A DNA stretch of 64,000 bases, taken from contig DASZOV010000001.1 in assembly GCA_035550595.1 (NCBI GenBank), forward strand, positions 21,049 through 85,048, given 5' to 3'. Source of the stretch: CALFMR01 sp035550595 (lineage in GTDB: Bacteria; Acidobacteriota; Vicinamibacteria; Vicinamibacterales; SCN-69-37). Position 1 is the first letter of the stretch. Every line of letters starts with the position of its first letter. Shown piece after piece: positions 1 to 8,589 of the stretch. The notes beneath the pieces were generated by a model, which was not told the DNA's origin, did not search any database, and saw nothing but the letters and a program-made list of their open reading frames with translations. The position numbers were made by a program, and so were the translations under genes.

Positions 1-2198
1 CGCTCGCGGCGAAGATCCTCGGCGCGTGGTCGCTGCCGAACCGCGACGGCAACACCTCGTCGACCGGCATCAACACGAGCAACTACGCCTACCAGGCGCC
101 GGGCACGGAGAACACCGGCAAGGTCGACATCCGCAGCGACTTCGCGCCGAGCGCCGATAACAGGTTCTTCGTCCGCTATAGCTTGCTGCGGCAGCGCATC
201 TACCGCGATCAAATTCTCGACGGCATCGTCGAGCAGGCCGGCAATCAGGGCGAGCAGTACAACCTCAACCACAACGTGGGCCTCAGTTGGAACCGCTTCT
301 TCGTCGGGCGGTACGTGAACGAGATGCGCGTGGGCTACACGGCGACCAACTCGGACTTCGCGCAGCCGACGGCCACCGGCATGAAGGCCGACGAGTTCGG
401 CTTCCTCGGCCTACCGCCGTCGCAGCTCACGACGGGCGGCATCCCGGCGATCAGCATCAGCAACTACTCACAAGTCGGCGTCCGGAACTTCCGCCCGCAG
501 TTCCAGGACCCGCGCGGGCTCCAGTTCCTCGACACGCTGTCGGCGCTCTACGGCCGCCACTCGCTGAAGATGGGCGTGGAAGTGCGACGGAAAAAAGACG
601 TCGAGCAGGACGACGAACGCGTCCTACCGGCGTACTCGTTCAACGGAACCTTCACCAACAACGCCCTGGCCGACTTCATGCTCGGCTACGCCAACTCGTA
701 CACGGCGGTGAGCAACACGGTCGTCGATTATCGGCAGAACGCGTACTCCGCGTTCCTCCAGGACGACATCAAGCTCTCGCCGAACGTCACGGCGAATCTC
801 GGACTGCGCTACGAGTACACGACGCCGATGTACGGCCACGGCCAGTACCTGAACATCAACTTCGACCCGTCGACCGGACAGCTCTACTCGGCGAGCGACA
901 GCGACCCGTACGCGCAGGACACCGACAAGAACAACGTCGCGCCGCGCGTGGGTCTCGCCTGGCAGGTCAAGCCCGACCGGTTCGTGCTCCGCGCCGGCTA
1001 CGGCATCTTCTACTCGGGCGAGGAAATCCACGGCTCCGACGACATGCTGCCGTTCAACCCACCGCAGTTGATTCGCGCGCAACTGAACGCGAGCGGCACG
1101 GGCCCGACCGCGACGCCGGCGATCCTGCTCTCCGATCCGTTCCCGAGCACACTCCTCTCGAGCTACGACTCGAGCACCGTCAGCGTGCGCGCGCACGAAC
1201 GCGACTGGAACATGCCGCAGGTGCAGCAGTGGAACATCGCCTTTGAAACGCGGTTCCCCTGGGAATCGAGCGTCGAAGTGGCCTATGTCGGCAATCGCGG
1301 CTCCAATGAGATCGTCTCGCTGCCGATCAACGCCGTGCAGTGGGGCCAGAACGGATCGGTCGTCCTGAACCGGCCGTTTCCCGAGTGGCAGCAGATCACG
1401 ATGTTCTTCACGGCCGCGCAGTCGAAGTACGACTCGCTGCAGGTGAAGTTCGAGAAGCGCCAGTCGCACGGCCTCTATCTGCTCGCGAGCTACACGTTCG
1501 CCAACGCCCTCGAGGAAGGCGGCGGATGGGGCGCCGGCGGCCACACGATCCAGGACAACGTGCGGCCCGATTACTCGAACCTCGATGACGTGCTGCGGTC
1601 CGCGCTCGGCCCGAACTCGCAGGTCGCGCGGCATCGTCTGACGCTCACCGAAGTGTGGCAGCTCCCGATCGGCCGCGGCCGCGCAATTGGCGGCAACATG
1701 TCGCCGGTGCTCGACGCGATCGTCGGCGGATGGCAGGTCTCGAGCATCACGTCGATCCTCAGCGGCCTTCCCGTCAACGTGACGCTCGCCAGCTCCGGCA
1801 CCGATCCGGCCACGGGCCTGCCCTACAGCTTCCTGAACCGCAACGGCGGCGGCATCCTTCCGAACGCCACGGGAGTGGATCCGAACAGTAACTCGTCAAC
1901 GGACGATCTGTTGCACTGGCTCAATCCGGCGGCTTACGCAGTGCAGCCGGTCAACACGCCGGGCAACGCCACGCCAGCCGGCGCCTGGGGACCGGGATTC
2001 TGGACGACCGATCTGAGCCTGGTGAAACGGTTCACGTTCAACACGTTCACGGCGGATCTGCGCGCCGAAGCATTCAACCTCTTCAACACGGTCAACTACG
2101 GACAGCCGAACGGCTCGTTCGGCAGCGCGTCCTTCGGTCAGATCACGAGCGCCGGCGATCCGCGCGTCATCCAGCTCGCCGTCCGCATCGGGTTCTAA
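1..2198 (+). CDS. Oar-like TonB-dependent outer-membrane receptor (5' end outside window)
   Basis: The frame is open from the first codon at position 3, so the N-terminus (signal peptide, carboxypeptidase-regulatory domain, plug) lies upstream of the window; 731 residues remain. What is visible is a long beta-barrel: repeated alternating aromatic/polar strands, phrases such as LRYEYTTPMYGHGQY and VAPRVGLAWQ, and a C-terminal strand ending in phenylalanine (AVRIGF), the usual end of an outer-membrane barrel. The arrangement (ADFMLGYANSY, GNRGSNEI, LRAEAFNLFNTVNYGQP) is typical of the large Oar/CarboxypepD-type receptors abundant in Acidobacteriota, thought to import oligosaccharides or other large ligands with TonB. 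The substrate cannot be told. A strong hairpin terminator follows immediately. Confidence 0.88.
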   Translation, partial: LAAKILGAWSLPNRDGNTSSTGINTSNYAYQAPGTENTGKVDIRSDFAPSADNRFFVRYSLLRQRIYRDQILDGIVEQAGNQGEQYNLNHNVGLSWNRFFVGRYVNEMRVGYTATNSDFAQPTATGMKADEFGFLGLPPSQLTTGGIPAISISNYSQVGVRNFRPQFQDPRGLQFLDTLSALYGRHSLKMGVEVRRKKDVEQDDERVLPAYSFNGTFTNNALADFMLGYANSYTAVSNTVVDYRQNAYSAFLQDDIKLSPNVTANLGLRYEYTTPMYGHGQYLNINFDPSTGQLYSASDSDPYAQDTDKNNVAPRVGLAWQVKPDRFVLRAGYGIFYSGEEIHGSDDMLPFNPPQLIRAQLNASGTGPTATPAILLSDPFPSTLLSSYDSSTVSVRAHERDWNMPQVQQWNIAFETRFPWESSVEVAYVGNRGSNEIVSLPINAVQWGQNGSVVLNRPFPEWQQITMFFTAAQSKYDSLQVKFEKRQSHGLYLLASYTFANALEEGGGWGAGGHTIQDNVRPDYSNLDDVLRSALGPNSQVARHRLTLTEVWQLPIGRGRAIGGNMSPVLDAIVGGWQVSSITSILSGLPVNVTLASSGTDPATGLPYSFLNRNGGGILPNATGVDPNSNSSTDDLLHWLNPAAYAVQPVNTPGNATPAGAWGPGFWTTDLSLVKRFTFNTFTADLRAEAFNLFNTVNYGQPNGSFGSASFGQITSAGDPRVIQLAVRIGF

Positions 2199-2210
2199 CC
2201 CACCTCCGCC

Positions 2211-2250
2211 CGGGAGGTGAGCCTCACGCGGAGGCTCGCCTCCCGGTTTT
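2211..2250 (+). terminator. Rho-independent terminator after the Oar-like receptor gene
   Basis: A 15-bp stem (2211-2225 with 2231-2245; one non-Watson-Crick pair) around the loop ACGCG is followed by GTTTT at 2246-2250, 12 bases after the receptor stop codon. The possible GTG start at 2217 for the next gene lies inside this stem, which argues for the ATG at 2295 instead. Confidence 0.75.
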
Positions 2251-2294
2251 CAACGTACGGCTCCGCTGTCGTCATCACGACCACTTCCATTTCC

Positions 2295-3776
2295 ATGCGC
2301 ATCCACATCGCCGTTCTTTCGTTCCTACTCGCGGCCGCTGCCGTCGTGTCGACGCGCGAGCCGATTCAGACGCCGTCCGCGGCCGACGCCGGCCCGTCCA
2401 CCATCACGTTGTCCGGCACGGTGACGGCAGCCGACAAGGGCACGTACCAGGAACATTCGTTCGACGTGCCGGTTGGCGTCAGCCGCATCGACGTCGACTT
2501 CACGTACGAGAATCGCGGCCACGGGACGGAGCTCGAGATCGGGCTGTTCGATCCACAGCGCTTCCGCGGCACGAGCCGCTTCAGCAAGAACCACTTCTAT
2601 CTGACGGAGTTCGCGGCGACGCCGTCGTATTTCACTGGTCCGCTTCCCGCCGGGACGTGGCGTCTGTCACTCGGCATCCCATCGATTGCCGCCGGCCAGT
2701 CGTCGAAGTGGACGGCGACAATCCGCCTGACGACGCGGAGCACGCCAATCGAGGGCCTGGGTCCGGTGCTCAAGACGGAGGCCGGCTGGTACGTCGGCGA
2801 TCTGCACGCGCACACGATCCACAGCGACGGCTTCGGTTGCGTCGATCCGGGCACGACCGCCACGCGCGGCTGCCAGCCATGGGAAGTGGTGGAAGCGGCG
2901 CGGGCGCGGCACTTGGACTTTCTCGCCATCACCGACCACAACACCACGTCGCAACATGCGGACCTGGCGACGATCCAGGCGAGCCTGACGTCGATGTTGC
3001 TCCTCCGCGGTCAGGAGCTCACGACGTTCCACGGCCACGCCAACGTGTACGGCACGAGCCGCACGATCGATTTCCGTCTCGGCTTCAAGGGCCGATCGAT
3101 GACCGACATCCTGAACGACGTGGCGCGCGAGCACGCGCTCCTGTCGATCAATCATCCGGCGCGCGACACCGGCGATCGCTGCACGGGCTGTGGCTGGGAC
3201 GCGCCAGCGACGCCGTGGGATCGCATCGAAGCCATGGAGGTCGTCAACGGCGGCGTCATCGAGGGGCGAACCGCCGGCCTGCCGTTCTGGTACGCCCGGC
3301 TCAACGAAGGGCACCGCATCACGGCGATCGGCGGCAGCGACGATCACGGTGCGCGCTCACCGCGTGGACGCATCGGCTCGCCGGCCACGGTCATCTACGC
3401 GCGCGAGCTTTCGGAAGCCGCGCTGCTCGACGGCATCCGATCCGGCCGTGTCTATCTGCGCACGCGCGGCCCTGAAGGTCCGCAGGTGGATCTCACCGGC
3501 GAGACAGGCAGGGCCGTTGTCGAGATGGGAGGCATCGTGACGGTGCCCGCCGCAGGCGCGGCCGTGCGGCTGACCGTGCACGCAGCCGGCGCGGCGGGTC
3601 AGCAGGTGGAAATCGTGCGAGACGGCGACGTGATGGCGACGCGGAAGGTGGAAACCGCCGATCAGACGCTGTCCGATACGGTGACGTTGACGCCCGGTCA
3701 GTGGGTCCACGTCCGCCTGCGGGACGCGCAGGGCATTACTGCGATCACCAATCCGATCTACGCACGCAGCAGGTGA
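2295..3776 (+). CDS. Exported PHP-domain metallohydrolase, CehA/McbA-like
   Basis: A 493-residue protein with an N-terminal signal peptide (MRIHIAVLSFLLAAAAVVST), an N-terminal beta-rich region to about residue 155, and a PHP-type phosphoesterase domain. Metal-binding motifs are clear: DLHAHTIHSDG (H171, H173), ITDHNT (D214, H215) and GGSDDHG (H351). The family (CehA/McbA) hydrolyses phosphoester or carbamate-type bonds outside the cytoplasm; the substrate here is unknown. The ATG at 2295 was chosen because it begins the signal peptide and clears the upstream terminator. A final ~90-residue beta domain may be a binding module. It stands alone between a terminator and a convergent gene. Confidence 0.8.
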   Translation: MRIHIAVLSFLLAAAAVVSTREPIQTPSAADAGPSTITLSGTVTAADKGTYQEHSFDVPVGVSRIDVDFTYENRGHGTELEIGLFDPQRFRGTSRFSKNHFYLTEFAATPSYFTGPLPAGTWRLSLGIPSIAAGQSSKWTATIRLTTRSTPIEGLGPVLKTEAGWYVGDLHAHTIHSDGFGCVDPGTTATRGCQPWEVVEAARARHLDFLAITDHNTTSQHADLATIQASLTSMLLLRGQELTTFHGHANVYGTSRTIDFRLGFKGRSMTDILNDVAREHALLSINHPARDTGDRCTGCGWDAPATPWDRIEAMEVVNGGVIEGRTAGLPFWYARLNEGHRITAIGGSDDHGARSPRGRIGSPATVIYARELSEAALLDGIRSGRVYLRTRGPEGPQVDLTGETGRAVVEMGGIVTVPAAGAAVRLTVHAAGAAGQQVEIVRDGDVMATRKVETADQTLSDTVTLTPGQWVHVRLRDAQGITAITNPIYARSR

Positions 3777-3789
3777 GCGCGCGGTTTTG

Positions 3790-3816
3790 AAACTTCGAAC
3801 TTCGAACTTCGAACTT
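3790..3816. repeat. Heptad repeat AACTTCG (family 1)
   Basis: Three head-to-tail AACTTCG units plus a partial unit lie between two convergent genes. The same sequence in either orientation recurs at about 17.7, 22.26, 36.36, 57.98 and 60.21 kb. Confidence 0.85.
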
Positions 3817-3836
3817 GATGACGGGTCGACACGCGC

Positions 3837-4829
3837 TCATCGCGCGCCGAGCTCGGCCGCGCGGACACGCGCGAGCTGCTCGTACTGATCGGTCGCGAGA
3901 AAATCGACCTTCGCGGCGATGGCCGCCTTCCATCGCGTGACGGCCGCGGCGGCGCTCCCGAAGTTATAGCCGCCGGCCGGCTTCCCGTCGTCGCCGTTGA
4001 GCGTGTAGAAGCGAATCCACAGGTGCATTGCGTGCGCGCGTTCGACGAGCGCGACGAGGCGCGCGTTGTCCGTCGGTGTCCAGTCGCCGGCGCGGCCCTG
4101 ACCGCCGGCTTCGACCACGGCCCACGGAAAATTCACCCAGCGGCGGTAGTTCGTCGCTTCCACCGGAATCAGCGTCTCCGCGCTCACCGTCGCGGCATTG
4201 GCGGCCCTCTCCTGCATCGTCGCGCCGGGAACCCGGGCGTCGCGGATCGAGCCGAAGAGCAGCAGCTTCTCGCCGACCGGCACGTTGTCGTGGAAGTCCA
4301 CCTGCTGCTGTTCATTGTTCTCTGTCAGTACGAGCACCGGACCGACCGTGAACGGCGCCGGCACGTCGGGCGTCGCCGTCCGAGGAGCGGTCGTCAACCA
4401 TGCCTCGTACTTGCGTAGCAGCGCCAATACGAACTTGTGGTGCTCGGGCTCGTTCGTCTTGAAGTCGAAGTGCAGGATCATGATCGGCCACGTCGCGCGA
4501 TTGTTTTCTTTCAGCGCTTTCTCGACGATCGGCCTCACCTTGTCGAAAAAATACGTCTCGAGGTCGGGTGCGGTCTTGACATCCTCGCCGCCGTGCGAAA
4601 CCACCGACCGGCCCTGGTACCAGTTGAGATCCTCCTCGATGGAGATTGGCAGGGGCTGCTCGAGCGCGCGATCGATCTCGTCGTGGTTGTAGCAGTTGTG
4701 GGCGTCGAGCCACACACGGTCGCCCGGCGCGAAGTGAGACGCGGCCGGCGCCGGGCGCTCGGCCTTCAGCGTGACGACGGCGATAGCAACGAGAACCGCG
4801 GCGGCGTACCGGCACGAAGAGGGTGTCAT
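3837..4829 (-). CDS. Exported PI-PLC / GDPD-like TIM-barrel protein
   Basis: About 330 residues with a signal peptide (AAAVLVAIAVVTLKA). The core carries residues expected of the phosphatidylinositol-specific phospholipase C / glycerophosphodiesterase superfamily: H44 in LDAHNCYN, E65-E66-D67 in IEEDL, and H79 in VVSHGG. A distal strand holds W-I-R-F-Y-T-L and a final FLATDQYEQL, as in GDPD barrels. The superfamily cleaves phosphodiesters of glycerol or inositol lipids; exact activity is an inference. The ATG at 4829 (second of two adjacent ATGs) has GAGAGG upstream; an in-frame ATG at 4871 would add residues before the signal peptide. Confidence 0.65.
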   Translation of the reverse strand: MTPSSCRYAAAVLVAIAVVTLKAERPAPAASHFAPGDRVWLDAHNCYNHDEIDRALEQPLPISIEEDLNWYQGRSVVSHGGEDVKTAPDLETYFFDKVRPIVEKALKENNRATWPIMILHFDFKTNEPEHHKFVLALLRKYEAWLTTAPRTATPDVPAPFTVGPVLVLTENNEQQQVDFHDNVPVGEKLLLFGSIRDARVPGATMQERAANAATVSAETLIPVEATNYRRWVNFPWAVVEAGGQGRAGDWTPTDNARLVALVERAHAMHLWIRFYTLNGDDGKPAGGYNFGSAAAAVTRWKAAIAAKVDFLATDQYEQLARVRAAELGAR

Positions 4830-4967
4830 CATGCCTCTCACCATACCCGCCGGATGTGACGCTCGTGTCAATGTCGCGTCCGGACGTGCACGGCAAACGG
4901 CACGACGTCATGACTCGCTGAGTCCGCGTTCCGTGGCGGTCATGCGCGTAAAGGCCGAGCTCGCTCG

Positions 4968-5948
4968 TCAGTGCTTCAACAGCAGATCCACGTGCGGGGC
5001 AAGATCCTCGTAGGCGAGATAGCCGGGATTGTAGAGGTGGACGATGCCGTCCGCGTCGATGAGCACGAGCGTCGGCGTCGTGCTGACGCCGAACTCGCGA
5101 AAATTCTTCTGACTGACAGGGACGCTCATCCACTCGGGAATCGGACGCACTTGCTGAAACGCGCCGCGCAGGTAGGCCAACTCCTGCTCCGGTGTCGCGT
5201 CTCGTCCACCGGCGACGTACCCGAACAGTTGTGTCGGCCCGACAATCGCGAGTCGCTGACCGAACGTGTCGTGCAATCGCTCGAGAACGGGAAACTCGCG
5301 CTTGCAGTCCGGACACCAATGGGCCCAGAAGAAGACGAGCACCACTTTCCCGTGCAAACTCGCGATCGATGGCGGGTCGGCCCCCACGTGCTGCTCAACG
5401 TCGAGCACGGGGAACGGCCGTCCTTCGAGACTCAGCAACAACACGTTCTTCTGGATGCGGACCTCGATTGACGTCCCGCGATAACGATCGCGCTCGGCCT
5501 CCAGGAACCGGAGGGCGCCCGGCCGGTCGCCTTGCGCGCTCTTGGCCAGTCCCAGCACCTCGATCGCGGCCCCGAGCGCCACGGGCAATTGCGGTTCGGC
5601 GTCCAACGCCCGGCGCGACAGCCAGGCGACGCTGCCGGTCCGAGCCTCGCTCGCATAGCGTTTCGCCAGCGTCCAACGGCCGGCGAATCCCGCTCCGCGG
5701 GCCAGCCATGAGATGGCAACGAGCCAGTCGGACGATGACGTGTCGTGCGTGGAGCGCTGGGTTTCGACGAGGGCTTCCGCCTCATCGACCTGTTTGGCCC
5801 ATGCCATCGTACGCACGGCGTCGATGAGATCCTGGGGAGGCATATGCGAGTTGGCGGAACGTGCTGGAACGTCGGCTCGCGCGCCGGGCGCCCGACCGCA
5901 CGCCGCCCCGAACATCACGATGACGAGAACGATGGCTGAGATCTTCAT
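4968..5948 (-). CDS. TlpA/ResA-like thioredoxin, probable lipoprotein
   Basis: A 326-residue protein. The N-terminal hydrophobic stretch ends in F-G-A-A-C17, a weak lipobox (glycine at -3), so membrane anchoring by lipidation is plausible. Residues ~35-170 are helical, TPR-like. The C-terminal half is a thioredoxin fold with FFWAHWCPDC (C212, C215) and the cis-proline segment STTPTLVLID. TlpA/ResA proteins reduce or isomerise disulfides in the periplasm, for instance in apocytochromes or envelope proteins. It is separated by 28 bp from the upstream gene on the same strand, so the two may be co-transcribed. Confidence 0.82.
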   Translation of the reverse strand: MKISAIVLVIVMFGAACGRAPGARADVPARSANSHMPPQDLIDAVRTMAWAKQVDEAEALVETQRSTHDTSSSDWLVAISWLARGAGFAGRWTLAKRYASEARTGSVAWLSRRALDAEPQLPVALGAAIEVLGLAKSAQGDRPGALRFLEAERDRYRGTSIEVRIQKNVLLLSLEGRPFPVLDVEQHVGADPPSIASLHGKVVLVFFWAHWCPDCKREFPVLERLHDTFGQRLAIVGPTQLFGYVAGGRDATPEQELAYLRGAFQQVRPIPEWMSVPVSQKNFREFGVSTTPTLVLIDADGIVHLYNPGYLAYEDLAPHVDLLLKH

Positions 5949-5976
5949 CCGGTGTCGCGCGCGAACGCGCGTGTAA

Positions 5977-6579
5977 CTATCGGCCAGGGATCATGATGTG
6001 AGCGGTCGACGTGCCGGCATTCATGAGCCAGACGTTGTCGTTCGACGGCCGATCCGGCAGGCCGAGCGACGCGGCCGTCGCGCCTGGGACGGCGATGGTC
6101 ACCTGATGCGCTCCCACGTGCTCCGGATCCGGTCCCGACACGTCGTACCACACGGAGCCGAACTTCGGCTTCGCCCGCGTGCCGTTCTCTTCCATGGCCT
6201 TCAGCATCGCCTCGGACTTGGCCCGATCGCCCGTGGCCTGCGCTCTGAAGTTCTGCGCCGCGCGTGGCAGGTTGTCGAGGCTCGTGCATTGCACGGCGAA
6301 TGGCTGCTGGAGCGGAAACGCCGATCGATCGTAGCAGACGAGGCCGTTCGTACCCTTTCGCAGGGTGTCGTAGGTGAAATCAGGTTTCCATTTGATCACG
6401 GTCGCCTGGTCGCGAAGCGCCTGTGGCAGGCCGAGCAGCGCTTTGTCGACGTCGGCTTGCGACGCGCCGGGCTCGAGAGGCGCTGGGGGTGGCGGCGCGC
6501 CGCGGCGCCCCTGTGCCGCCAGCGATCCGATTGAAACGATCAGGGTGATGAGCACGAGCGGAAGCATCAGTTTCTTCAT
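5977..6579 (-). CDS. Exported protein of unknown function
   Basis: A 200-residue protein with a clear signal peptide (MKKLMLPLVLITLIVSIGSLAAQ) and a short Arg/Pro-rich linker (GRRGAPPPPAP). No enzyme motif was recognised. The mature part contains two cysteines (LVCYDRS, VQCTSL) that could form a disulfide, and a hydrophobic end DNVWLMNAGTSTAHIMIPG. It is directly upstream of the thioredoxin-like lipoprotein on the same strand, which would fit a partner needing disulfide maintenance; that is inference from position only. Confidence 0.7.
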   Translation of the reverse strand: MKKLMLPLVLITLIVSIGSLAAQGRRGAPPPPAPLEPGASQADVDKALLGLPQALRDQATVIKWKPDFTYDTLRKGTNGLVCYDRSAFPLQQPFAVQCTSLDNLPRAAQNFRAQATGDRAKSEAMLKAMEENGTRAKPKFGSVWYDVSGPDPEHVGAHQVTIAVPGATAASLGLPDRPSNDNVWLMNAGTSTAHIMIPGR

Positions 6580-6721
6580 GATTCGACCTCATGCCGCCCG
6601 GATTCGTCGAGCGACCCTCGCCATGATAAGGCAGAAAGCAAAGCCACATTAGGCATTAGTCGCGGTCGCCGCCATTGCCGGATGCTGCATCTCAGGCACG
6701 GCAGCCTAGCGTGGCTTGGCA

Positions 6722-6727
6722 TATACT
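6722..6727 (+). promoter_or_regulatory. Possible -10 element (TATACT) for the PadR/HAAS operon
   Basis: TATACT lies 44 bp before the ATG at 6771. The -35 region (CGGCAG at a 17-bp spacing) is poor, so this is only a candidate. Confidence 0.3.
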
Positions 6728-6770
6728 GCCGTGAGCGGACCGTGCACGTCCGTCTTGTAGGAGTGCGACC

Positions 6771-6920
6771 ATGACTCGCCTCGGGCTCGCCAGTGGCGTC
6801 GGCGCGGTACTCGGCTGTGCGGCGCTGACCGCGCAGGCGTCTCTCGTGACCCGTGAGACCATCCTAGGTGTCACCAACTTCGTCGACCGTGTCGCCCAAC
6901 ATCCCGGTGGTGGGCGATGA
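6771..6920 (+). CDS. Small ORF (49 aa) translationally coupled to padR
   Basis: A 49-codon frame beginning with ATG after a good ribosome binding site (GGAG, 7-base spacing). It encodes MTRLGLASGVGAVLGCAALTAQA, which looks like a signal peptide, followed by 26 residues and a stop that overlaps the padR start by ATGA. The tail (VTRETILGVTNFVDRVAQHP) resembles nothing I recognise. It may be a leader peptide, a real small exported protein or the stub of a deleted gene. The RBS and the overlap are the only support. Confidence 0.4.
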   Translation: MTRLGLASGVGAVLGCAALTAQASLVTRETILGVTNFVDRVAQHPGGGR

Positions 6921-7240
6921 AGGGCGATGTCCTCAAGGGTCACCTCGACATGCTGTTACTGACCGTCGTCGCGAACGGCGCGTCGTACGGGTACGCGATC
7001 ATCGAGGAGCTACGACGCCGAAGCGACGGTTCGATCGATCTGCCCGAGGGCACCATCTATCCGGCACTCCATCGGCTGGAGCGGCTTGGCGCGCTCAAGA
7101 GTCGATGGGTCATGGCCACTGGGCGGCCGCGGCGTGACTACGCCGTCACGCTCACCGGCCGTCGCCTCTTGGCGAGCCATCGTCGCGAGTGGCGCGCGTT
7201 CACGGATGCCGTGGCCGGGGTTCTCGGAACTTCACGATGA
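6917..7240 (+). CDS. PadR-family transcriptional regulator
   Basis: 107 residues, the usual length of a compact PadR protein. The winged-helix domain is easily seen: LLLTVVANGASYGYAIIEEL (helices 1-2), LPEGTIYPALHRLERLG (recognition helix) and the wing RRDYAVTLTGRRLL. PadR proteins usually repress their own operon and the adjacent transport or membrane gene. Its stop overlaps the ATG of the next gene (ATGA, 7237-7240), so the membrane protein downstream is its natural partner. Confidence 0.92.
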   Translation: MKGDVLKGHLDMLLLTVVANGASYGYAIIEELRRRSDGSIDLPEGTIYPALHRLERLGALKSRWVMATGRPRRDYAVTLTGRRLLASHRREWRAFTDAVAGVLGTSR

Positions 7241-7842
7241 GCGCGGGCGCCTTCGATCGGTTTTTGGGAGCGCTGCGCTCGGCCTTGCACATCGGGCCGT
7301 CTCGGACCGAGCGCCTGGCAGCGGAAGTGCGCGATCACTTCGCCTGTGCCGCCGAAGAACTTGCCGCCACCGCGGACGCGCCGGACGAAATAGAGGGCCG
7401 TGTCATCGAGCGCTTCGGCAGTGCCGAAGATCTCGCGCGCGAAATCAATGCCACCGACGCGGCGCTCGCCGCGCTCGGCCGGCGGATTACGGTTCGACAC
7501 CTGACCCTGACCGCGTTCACCAGCGCGGCCGCCGTCACCATTCTGCTGCGCGCGCTGGCGGACGGGTTTGAGCCGGCGTTCCCTATCCTGCTCTCGTCCA
7601 GCGTCGCGCTGCTCGTCTTGGCGCATGGCGTGTATGCGTGGCTGCGCCCGTACTCGGTCGTCAACTGCGCGGCCGGACCCGGCGTTGCGCTGCTCGGCGT
7701 CTTCGTCATGATCTGCCGCGGGCTGTTCGCCTGGTCGATGGGACTGGACTACGATGTGCTCATTCTTGCGCTCGGCGTGCTGATCATCTTGCAGGGATCA
7801 CTCAGCGCGCTGACCGCCTACGATCACCCGCTCTGCACCTGA
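7237..7842 (+). CDS. Membrane protein with HAAS-type permease-prefix domain
   Basis: 201 residues. The first ~85 form a soluble helical domain (RTERLAAEVRDHFACAAEEL...IERFGSAEDLAREIN) like the HAAS/DUF1700 'permease prefix' that accompanies PadR proteins. Four to five hydrophobic helices follow (LTAFTSAAAVTILLRAL, FPILLSSSVALLVLAHGVYA, AGPGVALLGVFVMI, DVLILALGVLIIL). Translation is coupled to padR by ATGA. HAAS proteins are thought to bind or sequester partner regulators at the membrane; no enzyme motif is seen. Confidence 0.75.
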   Translation: MSAGAFDRFLGALRSALHIGPSRTERLAAEVRDHFACAAEELAATADAPDEIEGRVIERFGSAEDLAREINATDAALAALGRRITVRHLTLTAFTSAAAVTILLRALADGFEPAFPILLSSSVALLVLAHGVYAWLRPYSVVNCAAGPGVALLGVFVMICRGLFAWSMGLDYDVLILALGVLIILQGSLSALTAYDHPLCT

Positions 7843-7878
7843 TTCGCGAACTCGCGCAGCGGGCTCCGACGAAGCGGC

Positions 7879-8388
7879 TCAACGTCGCATGGGCGTTCTT
7901 CCCAGATTTCGGTCCGCCGCTGATTGAAATGCCAGCGCCGCACCGACCGCGGCAGCCACGGCGGCCAGCGACAGGAACGTACGCAACGTGTGGAACGCGG
8001 CCCAATGCGCGCGGATGGCCATCCAGTCGGCGGGCAACGTCTCGACCGTCCACGTCTGGATTCGGTTGTCGATCGGTACTTCGACCGCCAGCGTGACGGC
8101 CATCACGGCAATCACGAGCACGAGGCCGGCGAGCGCCATCCAGCCGGCGAGTGTCGCTCCGCGCCGGAACAGCAGGGCGACGGTTGCCACGCCCATCACG
8201 ACGGCTGCAATCATCAGCACCGCCATTGAAATGGCGAGGTTGTCGATCATGTGATGGCCGTCGGCGAGAAACGTGACGGCGTCGTACTCGGTCATCGTGC
8301 GGGCCAGCGACAGCCACGTGCCCCACATCACGCCCGCGACGAGCACGTACAACATGATGCTGACGAACAGAGCGATTTTCGTGACCAT
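7879..8388 (-). CDS. DUF1772-like four-helix membrane protein
   Basis: 169 residues with four transmembrane helices (LFVSIMLYVLVAGVMWGTWLS, MAVLMIAAVVMGVATVALLF, LAGWMALAGLVLVIAVMAVTL, LRTFLSLAAVAAAVGAALAF) and the loop VEVPIDNRIQTW before the third-fourth helix pair, a motif typical of the DUF1772/anthrone-oxygenase-like family. Function in bacteria is unknown. The ATG at 8388 has GGGAG seven bases upstream and begins just before the first helix. Confidence 0.72.
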   Translation of the reverse strand: MVTKIALFVSIMLYVLVAGVMWGTWLSLARTMTEYDAVTFLADGHHMIDNLAISMAVLMIAAVVMGVATVALLFRRGATLAGWMALAGLVLVIAVMAVTLAVEVPIDNRIQTWTVETLPADWMAIRAHWAAFHTLRTFLSLAAVAAAVGAALAFQSAADRNLGRTPMRR

Positions 8389-8589
8389 GGCGTCTCCCTC
8401 TCCCGAGCCTCTCCGGCCAAGAGGAGCCATGGCCGCGCAAAGTGCATCATTCGTGCCGCCGCGGGCCCGCACGTCGCAAGATGGGCGACGCGTCGCAAAA
8501 ACAGCGTTTCCGCGGACGGCCCCTTGCGCTTCCGTTCGTCGGATCGCAACGCGCCAGCACGAATCGCTCTATCGCGCTAAGCTGCCGCT

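Noticed and set aside
2217..2294. GTG start for the PHP protein
   Set aside because: It lies inside the stem of the receptor terminator and would put 26 residues before a clear signal peptide.
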